Part shown: piece after piece, positions 1 through 9,899 of the stretch
Position numbering within the stretch: the stretch's first letter is position 1
How the letters are laid out: every line of letters begins with the position of its first letter
DNA from: Cordylochernes scorpioides
Taxonomy: Eukaryota > Arthropoda > Arachnida > Pseudoscorpiones > Chernetidae
DNA length: 64,000 nt
NCBI GenBank assembly: GCA_030710605.1
Contig: CP092874.1
Coordinates: 17,905,451-17,969,450 of the forward strand
Reading direction: 5' to 3'
The notes under the pieces: generated by a model
Seen by the model: the letters and a program-made list of their open reading frames with translations, nothing else
Databases searched by the model: none
Told to the model about the DNA's origin: nothing
Program-made: the position numbers and the translations under genes

Positions 1-400
1 TAATAAAAGTTATTGAATGAGAGGGCTTGGTTCATCAGTGGTGAATCCTCTCAGCGGTTTCGTCATATTAATTTCCAGACCGCACTATTGGATTAGTTTT
101 TTTTCTATATACCCTGCATTGTAGTACGATATGTAAAAATAATATTTGATGCTATTGTTGAAAATAAACACATTGCCAGTAAATTAAATTGTCACAAATT
201 ATAAAGAAAAATAATTAATAAATTAAAATACTTTTCAAAAACTATTTTTCCCCTCAAAATTTATAATACTATAAGTCGGATGTATAAGAAGCATTTTAAT
301 CGAGCGCGCGCTTTTATATAAATTTGTTTTTATAATACATTCTTTAAAAATATAAATGATATAGTTTCAAACATTTTATACGAGGATTCACTACAGTATA
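1..400 (+). other. Upstream flank of a cullin cassette, separated from its gene
   Basis: This stretch matches the distal 5' flank found before every other cullin copy. Shared blocks include the 'catcagtggtgaa' block near position 36 and the GC-rich motif at 294-315. Similarity fades near position 390. In the other copies this flank continues straight into the promoter; here about 1.4 kb of unrelated DNA, including a LINE fragment, lies between it and the gene at 1870. No coding potential is seen. Confidence 0.75.
294..315 (+). promoter_or_regulatory. Conserved GC-rich motif of the cullin 5' flank, copy 1
   Basis: The block 'ttttaatcgagcgcgcgctt' is a GC island in very AT-rich DNA. It recurs before every cullin copy, about 305 bp upstream of the ATG in four of them. 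Here it is 1576 bp upstream because of later insertions. Conservation may only reflect recent duplication; a regulatory role is inferred. Confidence 0.4.
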
Positions 401-454
401 AAATTATTAAACACTGTATACATTTGAGTCAAAAGGCGATCCATTAATTAAGAT

Positions 455-559
455 TATATAAAAGGGCGTACCTGGATAAAGAGAGAGCAATCTCTCGAAA
501 TATTTTAAGAAAAAAAATGTTTTTTTTTCTTTACAAATCCAGGTACGCCCATTTATATA
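455..559. repeat. Short inverted-repeat (MITE-like) hairpin
   Basis: Arms 455-477 and 537-559 are 23 bp long and match at 22 positions in inverted orientation; each contains 'gggcgtacctgg' or its complement. The roughly 59-bp loop holds its own small hairpin (gagaga/tctctc). The 11-mer 'ctgtatacatt' flanks the structure directly at 414-424 and 562-572 and could be a remnant target duplication. There is no coding capacity. It could be a tiny non-autonomous DNA transposon or a chance foldback. Confidence 0.5.
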
Positions 560-1109
560 AACTGTATACATTGTTATAATACAACATCTTCGAATTGTAC
601 ACATGTTCTCGCAAGAATACCTAAAATTACGGAGATTTCATTTTATCAAACATACTTAAAGTTGAAATAAATTATGATAGAAATGATCCAGCAAAAAGAA
701 TGGTAATATCTAATTTTATAAATGTGAAAAACTTCAAATATACTATGAAGATTCAAATGATAATTTCAGAGAATGTTTTGAAAACTCAAGATTACTAAAA
801 TTTATCCAGCCAAATTTTTACAACATACAATTCTTTACGGGACATGGAGACTTTAACATACTTATCCAGAATTGGTAGAATTGAGTCTTCAATCTGATTT
901 TAATCCGGTGCCCACTTGTTGCAGATTTGAGAGTACAATGTCAAATGAACATTCCAAGTTTAGGCCAAATGGTTTCCAGTAAAGAAGAATATAGAAAATT
1001 TAACAAATTCTGCAGACTCTATCTCAACTACTGTGGACCTAAATTACACGAATGAATTTAAAATTCTAGTTTTAATAAGTATAGTTTTTATTTTAAAATC
1101 TATATTTAT
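560..1109. other. AT-rich intergenic DNA without recognised features
   Basis: I see no gene, RNA or clear repeat here. The stretch is not present in front of the other cullin copies, so it belongs to the material that separated the first cullin from its distal flank. Confidence 0.5.
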
Positions 1110-1121
1110 ACCATTAATTTG

Positions 1122-1660
1122 CAGCTGATTCAAACTTGCCCATATCCTACCCCACTCTATCCAAAAAGTTTGTTCGAGCCCGCAGAGAACAGTATTCACT
1201 CCAACTCTGGAAGGAATTATATGTCACAGATCACTCCACAAGAAACCTCAGGAGAATAGCTGCATTCCCAAACACTCTCATGACGATCCTGCCCAAAATA
1301 AAATTTTGTGGCACCACCTCCACAATCCTCACAGGTCATGGCTTTGTCAAAGCCGATGCTGCAAAATTATCTAGAGACGATCCTACCTGCCCACACTGCC
1401 ACGAGGAAGACCAAACTGTCGACCACCTTCTCTTCAGATGTCCCGCCTACCACCTTCATAGGTTCCAAACAGCCACCCTCCTAGGAATAAATATATTTGC
1501 CCCTGAAGACCTGCAGAACATCCCCAAGCACAAGTCAGCCTGGCGATACCTGATAAACTGGATATCTGCTGCCACCATTAGACGTGAAGTCTAAAGACCA
1601 ACCCGGATAGTTGGCGACTTCAGTATGCTCCAGGAATCCGGGTTACCTAAATAAATAAAA
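1122..1660 (+). mobile_element. 5'-truncated non-LTR retrotransposon with target-site duplication
   Basis: The 12-bp direct repeat 'accattaatttg' at 1110-1121 and 1661-1672 brackets this 539-bp insertion, which ends in an A-rich (taaa)n-like tail. It carries the 3' end of ORF2 plus a short 3' UTR with the phrase 'ccgggttacct'. Similar phrases recur as relics at 4380-4500 and near 9780, so the family has inserted repeatedly beside the cullins. The insertion lies about 200 bp upstream of the cullin ATG at 1870. Confidence 0.88.
1136..1594 (+). pseudogene. C-terminal fragment of LINE ORF2 (R1/Jockey-type)
   Basis: The 152-codon open frame has no ATG start and simply opens at the 5' truncation point, so it is a fragment. 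It contains a block typical of the end of Jockey/R1/I-type ORF2 proteins: a 'LTGHGFVKADAAKL' stretch followed by a CPHC...H...C zinc-binding motif (CPHCHEED...DHLLFRC) and then a short tail. There is no endonuclease or reverse transcriptase. Family assignment is by motif only. Confidence 0.75.
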
Positions 1661-1818
1661 ACCATTAATTTGATGGTCAATTATTGAAATATACTAATGA
1701 TTATATATAAAACTATAAAATAAGATCCAATATGTAAATAAACTCTTTCTTTCTTGTATAAATATTATGTGTGCTCTAAAATGTAAATTTACATAATTTT
1801 TCACTCTCTCTCTAATAC

Positions 1819-1826
1819 TATAAATA
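1819..1826 (+). promoter_or_regulatory. TATA-like box of the first cullin gene
   Basis: TATAAATA lies 51 bp upstream of the ATG at 1870. Its surroundings differ from the other copies, whose TATA-like box sits in a conserved 'cctggtttataaatat' context. This gene therefore seems to use a different proximal promoter. Core-promoter function is inferred from sequence and position. Confidence 0.4.
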
Positions 1827-1869
1827 TTTGTATATATTTTGAAATTAAAGCTAGGCCAAGTGAGAGAAA

Positions 1870-4062
1870 ATGGCACATCATTGGGTTTTAATCGAAGCTG
1901 GTTTAAACGATATCCTTCACAACAATCCAATTAGCCCTGATAGAGACAAGGAGCTTCTGAACGCCATTCAACAGTACTGTAAGCACAGCATCCACTTGAT
2001 TGGCCAAGATCTCATTAGTAATAGAGGCTTAAGCGATATCTATAAGCGGATGACCAACTTGTTTGAGGTCTATTTGAAATCGCTACACTGTGAAATGAGT
2101 AAAGAGGTTGATGTCGGAAACATATTTAAGATATACAATGAGAAATTTAAATCTTTTAAAACTAGCTTCCATAAAATTAATGTCTACTTCAACTACATGA
2201 ACGAGAGACGGGTTGATATTCATTACCGCACAGTAGGCAGCTGGATCCGCTCCATTTACTGGCAAGGTCTTGTCTGCTGGAAAGACCATATACTAATTCC
2301 TTTCAGTGAGCAGCTAACTGCCATCGTTTTGTCCCAAATAGAGAAGGAACGTTTCGAAAATTCAACTGATTCCGAGATAATAAAGAACGTGATTGATCTC
2401 TACATGGAAAAGCACGAAGACTTTGAGCCCTTCTTTCAAGCCTACAAAAAAGAATTTGAGGCCCGCTACATCGAAAACGTCAAAGAGTTCTATTCCGCGG
2501 AGAGCGCGGAGTTTCTCAAATCTCACACCGTAACGGAATACCTGACGTTGGTGGAAAGAAGGTTAACCGAGGAATGCACTCGTGTTCAGAGCTACTTCCA
2601 CCCCTCCACCCTGCAACCTCTCAAAGCCGCCTGCCAAGACGTGCTGATTCTCGGCCATATGGAACTGCTGAAGCTGGAGTTCGCCAAAATGGTCTTGGAG
2701 TGCCAGCACGAGAATGTGGCCCAGATGTTACGTATTCTAGGCGATCATCCAGACCAATATGCCGAGATGTGCCAAATCTTGAAGAACGTCGTGGAAACGG
2801 AAGGTGGAAACATCTTAGAACAAAACAAGGAAAGAGCGCTAAAGGACGTGAAGGTGTATTTTTCACTAATTCACAATGTCCTAGAGAAGTTCAGGAGCTT
2901 GGTCGAGAAGGCAACAAATAATGAAAACCGGATATTTGAAGCCTCAGAACTCGCCTATAGGAGCTTGATCAATTCCAATCCCATCACGCTCACCCACAAA
3001 TGTTCGGATATCAATGCAAGTTTTCTAGCTCAATATTCAGACTTCATGTTGAACCGAACGAGCAAGAATGAGGAAGATATTGAAAAGCGCAGTGATAAAG
3101 TTTTGACTATTCTCCCTTTCTTGGAGAATGTGGACATCTTCATTGCCCACTACTTAGATCTAATGACAAAGCGGCTGCTCCTGAACAATTCCCTCGGACA
3201 CAACCTGGAAGCCAATCTGTTGGCCAAGTTGAAGGGGCAACTTGGTGGAAATATAACATCAATATTAGAGAGGATGCTAGAAGACTACCAAGGGATCAGG
3301 GAACTCAAGGAACCATTTAATCGATTTCAGAAAAATAAGGATCCATCCTTTAAGGTGAAGGCAGAAGTTATTATTATTGCTGAAGGGATCTGGCCCCAAC
3401 AAGAAGAGATCAAATGCCCTTTGCCATTTGAGATCGGACAGTGTATCAGCATGTTCCGGGAATTCTATTCAACCGTCCATTCATGCCGGAAGATTCAGTG
3501 GCTACATAGCGTTTCGAGAAGTGAGGTGAATGCTAACTGCTTTGGCAGGCCTTACTTATTCCAGAGCTCGAGCATCCAAATGATCATCATTCTTCAGTAC
3601 AACGACGGTCTTTCCTTCTCCGTCGAGCAGCTCCAACAGAGGACCAAGATCAAGATGGAGTACTTGCTCCGAGTTCTAGAGACCCTGCTGAAGACCGAAG
3701 TCTTGACATGTGAGGGGAAACTGAGCCGGTCCTCCACCGTCAGCCTTAATACAAGGTTCAGCAACAAGGAGGAGCGGCCCAACATCAACCTTCCTCTGCC
3801 TAAACCCGAGAAGGAAACTGAAAATTCCGTGCATTTACAGGTTCAACGGGAACGCAAGTTTCTCCTGTATTCTAATATCGTGCGTATCATGAAGGAGAAG
3901 AAGAAGCTGGGTTATCAGGAACTAGTCCTTGAGGTTATATCGAGCCTGAGTTCCAGGTTCAAGGTTGACATCAAACTCATCAAGTCCAGCGTGGAAGATC
4001 TGAAACTGAAGGAGTACCTCGAATGGGACGATGAGAAAGAGGCTTACAAATACATCGCCTAA
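1870..4062 (+). CDS. Cullin-1-like scaffold protein, slot A of unit 1 (730 aa)
   Basis: This is a full-length intronless cullin. Cullins are the rigid scaffold of SCF-type ubiquitin ligases: the N-terminal repeats bind Skp1 plus an F-box protein and the C-terminal domain binds the RING subunit Rbx1. Visible features are N-terminal helical repeats to about residue 350 (with the CUL1-like IYW...LVCWKD block), the cullin homology domain with DLMTKRLLLNNS, and a winged-helix C terminus. That end has IVRIMK with the acceptor lysine near residue 675 for NEDD8 and ends in YKYIA. The 730 aa compares with about 776 in animal CUL1. It lacks five residues near 52 (the slot B YEYLGF region) and the DEQN insert of slot B. 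The ATG follows gagagaaa, a good context. Intronlessness suggests a retrocopy founder. Confidence 0.93.
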   Translation: MAHHWVLIEAGLNDILHNNPISPDRDKELLNAIQQYCKHSIHLIGQDLISNRGLSDIYKRMTNLFEVYLKSLHCEMSKEVDVGNIFKIYNEKFKSFKTSFHKINVYFNYMNERRVDIHYRTVGSWIRSIYWQGLVCWKDHILIPFSEQLTAIVLSQIEKERFENSTDSEIIKNVIDLYMEKHEDFEPFFQAYKKEFEARYIENVKEFYSAESAEFLKSHTVTEYLTLVERRLTEECTRVQSYFHPSTLQPLKAACQDVLILGHMELLKLEFAKMVLECQHENVAQMLRILGDHPDQYAEMCQILKNVVETEGGNILEQNKERALKDVKVYFSLIHNVLEKFRSLVEKATNNENRIFEASELAYRSLINSNPITLTHKCSDINASFLAQYSDFMLNRTSKNEEDIEKRSDKVLTILPFLENVDIFIAHYLDLMTKRLLLNNSLGHNLEANLLAKLKGQLGGNITSILERMLEDYQGIRELKEPFNRFQKNKDPSFKVKAEVIIIAEGIWPQQEEIKCPLPFEIGQCISMFREFYSTVHSCRKIQWLHSVSRSEVNANCFGRPYLFQSSSIQMIIILQYNDGLSFSVEQLQQRTKIKMEYLLRVLETLLKTEVLTCEGKLSRSSTVSLNTRFSNKEERPNINLPLPKPEKETENSVHLQVQRERKFLLYSNIVRIMKEKKKLGYQELVLEVISSLSSRFKVDIKLIKSSVEDLKLKEYLEWDDEKEAYKYIA

Positions 4063-4745
4063 AATTTCTTCTCGGTTCATATATTATTTCTTCAATAAAT
4101 TTTGTATGTTTTTTTGCTTTACATTTTGTTACTCTACACGTGATATGATATTTATTTACATAAATAGAGCATATATGTTATTTACAGTATTACACGATTT
4201 CAACTCGGAGTTCGTTGGAACCAGATTAAAAAAAAAATTGTTTACGATCTCAAATAAAAGAGAAAAAAAAAGTGATCCTACCTCTAAATACTTGGAAATG
4301 AATAATTAAATTGTTCAAAAAATTACGAATATATATTCTTTATATGCTTTGAGGCCATAGTGGTGAGTAGTATTCAGTACGCTTCAAGAATCCGGGTTAT
4401 CAACAGTTATATGTGTTTTATAGATTAATATATGTGGATATATTGTCAAGATTGTTAGCGACTTTTGTACGCTCCAGAAATCTGGGTTACCTCAAGAGAA
4501 AAAGAGTGGATATAATGAAAGTTCATTAAAAAGATTGAACTTTTAAAAAATATATCTACTTATCAGTATTTATAAGCTTTTTAATCGAATAAATTATAAT
4601 TTTAAAAATACCTCAATAAAAAAATTCAAAATATTTCATTAGGTGCGCAAGTAACTCTCCGGGTTTTCTTTTCTCTGGTTAAAAATGTATAAAATTATGC
4701 TCAACTGTCATTGAGCAATTATATGTATCTGAGTGAAAATACATA
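4063..4745 (+). other. 3' flank of cullin 1 with polyadenylation signal and LINE 3' UTR relics
   Basis: An AATAAA at 4094-4099 follows the stop by about 32 bp, and the same signal follows the other copies. Further on, phrases near 4370-4400 and 4465-4495 resemble the 3' UTR of the LINE at 1122-1660 ('gctcc...gggttacc'), so decayed insertions lie here. Near 4650 there is also a piece similar to one end of the second mariner (16874). No gene is seen. Confidence 0.6.
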
Positions 4746-6032
4746 GTGTGATCAATAATTTCCAGGAATGCTAAATATTTAAAGAAATACAAAAGTATAA
4801 TAAAGTTTTTTTTTATTTCTAAAAAAAAAAATCACCGTCACTATCTATACACTTGTTCCATTTTTTTTTTCAGATATCAAAACACCTCTGAAAATCCTCA
4901 TCTTTCAGGCTTTTCAAAATATTCTTCGTATTCTCCTTTATTTCAGGTATTGAGTCAAATCGAGGTCCTTTCAAGACTTTTTTTAATTTTAGGGTAAAGA
5001 AAAGTCGTGGGGAGCAAGGTCGGTAGAATAGAGTGGCTTGGGAAGTAAACCAATTTCGTGTTTAGCCGTTTGTGGCAGTGCATTGTCATGATGCAAGAGG
5101 CAATTTTTCCGATGTCATTTTTCGGATCGTTTCTGACGCACAGCCTCCCTTAAACGTCGCAATACATCAAGATAGTAATGTTGATTAATGGTCTGACCCT
5201 TGGGCACGATTTCACAGTGTAACAATCCCTTTACATCAAAGAAAGCGATAAAAAGACACTTAAGCTTCGATTTTATCACCCTTGCTTTTTTGAATCTTGG
5301 TTCTCCAGGTTCTAGCCACTGGCTTGATTGCCTCTTTGTCTCGGGATCATATCCGTTCACCCATGTTTCATCTCCCGTGATAACATTTTTGAGCCAATGG
5401 GGATCAGAATTAAACATTTCGACCATGTTTTTGCACGTTTCTTTGCGATGCTCTTTCTGATCATTCGTTTAGAGATGTGCGACAAATTTAGCGGGGATCG
5501 TTTAAGATGCAGATCATTCTTTATGATGGTTTGGCATGTTCCAAAAGAGATATCCAAGTCTTCTGGTAGCTTTCTGGTAGATATTCTTGGGTTTTCTTTG
5601 ATCGATGACTTGATTTTGAGTGCATTTTCGGGGTTTCTTATTGATAAAGGTCTGCCAGTGTGTAGATCAGCCTTGACGTTATTCGACCAGTTTTAAAACG
5701 TGCAAATCATTCAAATGTCCTTGATTGTGATAGGGCATCTTCTTTAAAAAGGCATCTTCAACATTTGAAATGGTTCAGAAGCTGTTTTCCCTAATTTATA
5801 GCAAAACTCTATGCAGACTCATTTTTTTTCAATACAGTCGATACTAAGGTTAGAAAATGTTCTTAATACTCGAGCTTATAAATTCGAAAAATCATGAGCG
5901 AGTGCGTCTGTGTGATATTTTTTTTTCTAACGTGTTGATGAATGTTTTGTCTATAATGTCCTTATAAAATTATTTCATTATTTTGAATATTTCATGTGAT
6001 CCAGTCTCATTCCTGGAAATTATTGATCACAC
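4746..6032 (-). mobile_element. mariner-family DNA transposon with 25-bp terminal inverted repeats, inactive
   Basis: Terminal inverted repeats of 25 bp, beginning 'gtgtgatcaataattt', lie at 4746-4770 and 6008-6032. The interior encodes a degenerate minus-strand mariner transposase. TA lies outside the left end but not the right, so the target duplication has decayed. The same element sits at the matching place in unit 2 (32967-34251), so it predates the unit duplication. Confidence 0.88.
4960..5700 (-). pseudogene. mariner transposase, frameshifted
   Basis: Fragments of a D,D34D transposase can be read in several frames. A helix-turn-helix-like N-terminal piece (5357-5557) is followed by a catalytic piece (5115-5426) containing GDETWV with the first aspartate and PETKRQSSQW. 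An HDNA-like second aspartate lies near 5085 and a YSTDLAPHDFSL-like third aspartate block near 5000-5030. At least one frameshift separates the N-terminal and catalytic pieces. No working enzyme can be encoded. Family assignment is firm because all three acidic blocks are recognisable. Confidence 0.85.
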
Positions 6033-7180
6033 GTTGTAAAAGCGGCAGGGGGCGATCATATTTGAAGAAGAGGTAAAATACAGCAAATACCTTTAAAAAA
6101 TACTAATCAGTTGCTACAAATATTAAGTATCATTAGGTTCGAACGTTATGGTGATCGTACCCCGCCGCTTTTATTTTCATTCAGATACATCTAATAGCTC
6201 AAAGACAAAGATAAAATATTTTATTATTTCCTTTTTAGTGCATTTGAATAAAGGTTTTTTAAGATGTATTTTTATTTATTAATTATTTATTCTTAGGCTA
6301 AGATTTATCCTGTTTGATAACTCCGAGAAAGTGAAGGTTACTTTAAATGTTCTAGAATTAAAAATTAAGTATTTTACAGTGACTGAAGGATGTTTTATTT
6401 CTTGAATAATTTTCGAGAAAAGGGTGTTTCTGTATTCACTCATATTCTCGCAAATGTTCCCTCTCACTCTGCCTTAATGTAACCCAGAATTCTCTGCGTG
6501 TAAATATGCGAATTAACAAAGTCAATAGAGAAATAATTTTAAAATTCACAAACCATCTATCGATAAAATTTGTAACAATATAATTTTCTTCCAATGTGTT
6601 TATTTAAATAATACCATCAAAGGTTATCTCTACAGACCTTATTGCATTGATAAAGGTTATTGAATGATAGGGTGATGGCTCATCAGTGGTGAACCCTCTC
6701 AGCGGTTTCTTAATATTAATATCCAGACCACTCTATTTGATTAGCTTTGTTATAAACCCAGCATTATAGTATATCAATGTAGTGTAACAATTATTGAATA
6801 AAATTTGAAAAAAAAAAAACATTTCCAGTAAATGCAAATTACATATTTATATAAAAATAAATAATAAATTATAATGCTTTTCAAAAAGGTTTTTCACTCC
6901 TAAAATTCATAGTACTAAGACTCGGGGGTATAAGCTTTTAATCGAGCGCGCGCTTTTTTATAAATTTATTTTCAATAAATTCCTTAAAAATATAAAAAGT
7001 ATAGTTTCAAAAACATTATATACGAGGGTAAAAATATATAATTATTTTTAAAATATAAAATATAAAAACAGATTTATTATGCATTGATTTGCATTTCTTA
7101 TGTATTTCACTATACATCATCTACTAACACTCTTCTACTTTGTTTGGTTTTATCTCTAAAATTTCCCCAGGAACCTGGTT
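6033..7180 (+). other. 5' flank of cullin 2, shared by all cullin cassettes
   Basis: From about 6200 the sequence is the standard cassette flank seen again at 28340-30088, 34420-35462 and 60560-61593. It includes the 'catcagtggtgaaccctc' block near 6687 and the GC-rich motif at 6936-6957. No convincing gene is present. Between 6033 and 6200 I see only a short AT-rich stretch next to the mariner. Confidence 0.7.
6936..6957 (+). promoter_or_regulatory. Conserved GC-rich motif upstream of cullin 2
   Basis: Same block as at 294-315, here 308 bp upstream of the ATG at 7244. Function is unknown. Confidence 0.4.
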
Positions 7181-7188
7181 TATAAATA
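7181..7188 (+). promoter_or_regulatory. TATA-like box of cullin 2
   Basis: TATAAATA lies 63 bp before the ATG in the context 'cctggtttataaatatat'. The same context precedes the cullins at 35463 and 61594 and, with small changes, the pseudogene at 30089. Confidence 0.45.
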
Positions 7189-7243
7189 TATCTATATCTT
7201 TCTAAAAATAAAACACTAAAATAATTCTAGGAAAAGAGAGAAA

Positions 7244-9457
7244 ATGGCACATCGTTGGGATTTAATCGAAGCTGGTTTAAACGATATCCTTCACAACAAT
7301 CCAATTAGCTGTGAGAGACGCAACGAGCTTCTGTACGCCATCCAACAGTATTGCAAATACAGCATACCCTCGATTGGCCAAGATTTCATAAGTAATAAAT
7401 ACGAGTATCTAGGCTTTAGCGACCTCTATGAGCGGGTGACCAACTTGTTTAAAGTCTATTTGGAATCTCTACACTGTGAAATGAGTAAAGAGGAAGATGG
7501 CGTAAACATAGTTGAAATATACCATGATAAATTAACGTCTTTTAAATCTACCCTCCGTAAATTCAATGCTCACTTTACCTACATGAACTCGAGATGGGCT
7601 GTTGATCAGTACCGCGCAGGCTTAACCTGGATCCGCCCCATTTACTGGCAAGGTCTTGTCTGCTGGAAAGACCGTCTACTAATTCCTTTCAGTAAGCAGC
7701 TAACCGCAATGGTTTTTTCCCAAATAGAGATGGAACGGTTCGGAAATTCCGCTAATCCCGAGATAATAAAAAAGGTGATTGACTTATACAAGGAAAAGGA
7801 CGAACAGAACGAAGACTTCGAGCCCTTCTTTCAAGCCTACAAGGAAGAATTTGAGCCCCGCTACATCGAAAACGCCAAAGAGTACTATGCTTCGGAGAGC
7901 GCGGAGTTTCTCAAATCTCACACGGTAATGGAATACTTGACGTTGGTGGAAAGAAGGTTGACCGAGGAATGCACTCGTGCTCAGAGCTACTTCCACCCCT
8001 CCACCCTGAAACCTCTCAAAGCCGCCTGCCGAGACGTGCTGATTCTCGGCCATATGGAACTGCTGAAGCTGGAGTTCGCCAAAATGGTCTTGGAGTGCGA
8101 GCACGAGAACGTCGCCCATATGTTACGTATTCTAAGCAAACTTCCAGATCAATATGCCGAGATGTGCCAAATCTTTAAGAACGTCGTGGAAACGGAAGGT
8201 CGAAACATCTTAGAAGAAAACAAGGAAAGGGCGCTAAGTGACCCGATGGTGTATTTTTCACTGATTTGCAATACCCAAGAAAAGTTCAGAAGCTTTGTCG
8301 AGAAGGCTACAAATAATGAAGCCCGGTTACTTCAAGCCTTAGAAGTCGCCTGTAAAAGTTTGCTCAATTCCAATCCCATCACTCTCACCCACAAAACTTC
8401 GTATATCAATGCAAGTCTTCTAGCTCAATATTCAGACTCCATGTTGAACCGAACGAGAAAGAATGAAGAAGATATTGAAAAGAGCAGTGATAAAGTTTTG
8501 ACTATTCTCCGCTTATTGGAGGATGTGGACCTTTTCATCGGCCACTACTTAGATCTAATGACAAAGCGGCTGCTCCTGAACAATTCCCTCGGACACGACC
8601 TAGAAGCCAATCTGTTGGCCAAGTTGAAGGGGCAACTTGGTGGAAATATAACATCAAGATTAGAGAGGATGCTTGCAGACTACCAAGGGAGCAAGGAACT
8701 TAAGGAACCGTTTAATCGATTTCAGGAAAATAAGGATCCATCCTTTAAGGTGAAGATGGAAGTCAATATTATTACTGCAGGGATCTGGCCCCAACAAGAA
8801 CAGATCAGCTGCCTTTTGCCATTTGAGATCGGACGGTGTATCAGTATGTTCCTGGAATTCTATTCAACCGTCCATTCAGGCCGGAAGATTCATTGGCTAC
8901 ATAGCCTTTCAAGAAGTGAGGTGAAGGCTAACTGTTTTGGCAGGCCTTACTTATTCCAGAGCTCGAGCATACAAATGATCATCATTCTTCAGTTCAACGA
9001 CGTTCTTTCCTTCTCCGTCGAGCAGCTCCAACAGAGGACTGAGATCAAGATGGAGTACTTGCTCCGAGTTCTAGAGACCCTGCTGAAGACCAAAGTCTTG
9101 ACATGTGAGGGGAAACTGACCCGATCCTCCACCGTCTGCCTTAATACGAGGTTCAGCAACAAGAAGTCGCGGCCCAACATCAACCTTCCTCTGCCTAAAC
9201 CTGAGAAGGAAACTGAAAAGCCTGTGCATTTACAGGTTCAAAGGGAACGTAAGATTCTCGTGGATTCTTATATCGTGCGTATCATGAAGGAGAAGAAGAT
9301 TCTGGGTCATCAGGAACTAGTCCTTGAGGTTATATCGAGACTGAGTTCCAGGTTCAAGGTTGACATCAAACTCATCAAGTTCAGCGTGGAAGATCTGATA
9401 CTGAAGGAGTACCTCGAAAGGGACGATGAGAATGAGGCTTACAAATACGTCGCCTAA
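7244..9457 (+). CDS. Cullin-1-like scaffold protein, slot B of unit 1 (737 aa)
   Basis: This is an intact intronless cullin of the CUL1 type. Order of parts: an N-terminal Skp1/F-box-binding helical region (RNELLYAIQQYCK and GFSDLYERV helices, residues about 25-90); remaining cullin repeats to about 360; the cullin homology domain (MTKRLLLNNSLGHDLEANLLAKL); and the C-terminal winged helix with IVRIMK (lysine near 682, expected NEDD8 site), ending YKYVA. Animal CUL1 proteins are slightly longer. The start codon is in good context (gagagaaaATGG). It differs from the copy at 35463 by only two residues (R/H in CWKD-x-LLI and V/I in the last three residues), so purifying selection or very recent duplication or conversion applies. 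Confidence 0.94.
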   Translation: MAHRWDLIEAGLNDILHNNPISCERRNELLYAIQQYCKYSIPSIGQDFISNKYEYLGFSDLYERVTNLFKVYLESLHCEMSKEEDGVNIVEIYHDKLTSFKSTLRKFNAHFTYMNSRWAVDQYRAGLTWIRPIYWQGLVCWKDRLLIPFSKQLTAMVFSQIEMERFGNSANPEIIKKVIDLYKEKDEQNEDFEPFFQAYKEEFEPRYIENAKEYYASESAEFLKSHTVMEYLTLVERRLTEECTRAQSYFHPSTLKPLKAACRDVLILGHMELLKLEFAKMVLECEHENVAHMLRILSKLPDQYAEMCQIFKNVVETEGRNILEENKERALSDPMVYFSLICNTQEKFRSFVEKATNNEARLLQALEVACKSLLNSNPITLTHKTSYINASLLAQYSDSMLNRTRKNEEDIEKSSDKVLTILRLLEDVDLFIGHYLDLMTKRLLLNNSLGHDLEANLLAKLKGQLGGNITSRLERMLADYQGSKELKEPFNRFQENKDPSFKVKMEVNIITAGIWPQQEQISCLLPFEIGRCISMFLEFYSTVHSGRKIHWLHSLSRSEVKANCFGRPYLFQSSSIQMIIILQFNDVLSFSVEQLQQRTEIKMEYLLRVLETLLKTKVLTCEGKLTRSSTVCLNTRFSNKKSRPNINLPLPKPEKETEKPVHLQVQRERKILVDSYIVRIMKEKKILGHQELVLEVISRLSSRFKVDIKLIKFSVEDLILKEYLERDDENEAYKYVA

Positions 9458-9854
9458 ACTTTCTTCTCTGTTCATATATTTTTCTTTAATAAATTTTGTA
9501 TGTTTTTTGCTTTTTACATTTTGTTACTCTACACGTGATATGACATTTATTTACATAAATAGAGCATATCTGTTATTTACAGTTTTACACGATTTCAACT
9601 CGGAGTTCGTTGGAACCAGATTTAAAAAAAAAATTGTTCATGATCTCAAAGACAAGAGATAAAAATGAGATAATTCCTACCTCTAAATCCTTGGAAATAA
9701 ATAATAAAATTATTCAAAAATTACAAATATATATTCTTAATATACTTTGAGGCCATAGTGATGGGTAGTATACAGTATGCTCCAAAAATCTTAGTTATGC
9801 AGTTATGTTTTATATTAAAATATTATCTATGGAAGTATGAAAGTTCATTCCAAA
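9458..9854 (+). other. 3' flank of cullin 2 with polyadenylation signal
   Basis: AATAAA occurs at 9488-9493, about 30 bp after the stop. The rest is AT-rich and includes a decayed LINE 3' UTR phrase near 9760-9800. No gene is seen; short frames here are AT-rich noise. Confidence 0.55.
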
Positions 9855-9899
9855 TAACTTTATTAGGTGCCGCTCAAAAGAGTAACCTGAATCATCTTA

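Noticed and set aside
2574..2921. Overlapping frames inside the cullin genes (here and at 7969, 30850, 36188, 62307)
   Set aside because: Out-of-frame shadows that recur only because the cullin coding sequence is conserved.
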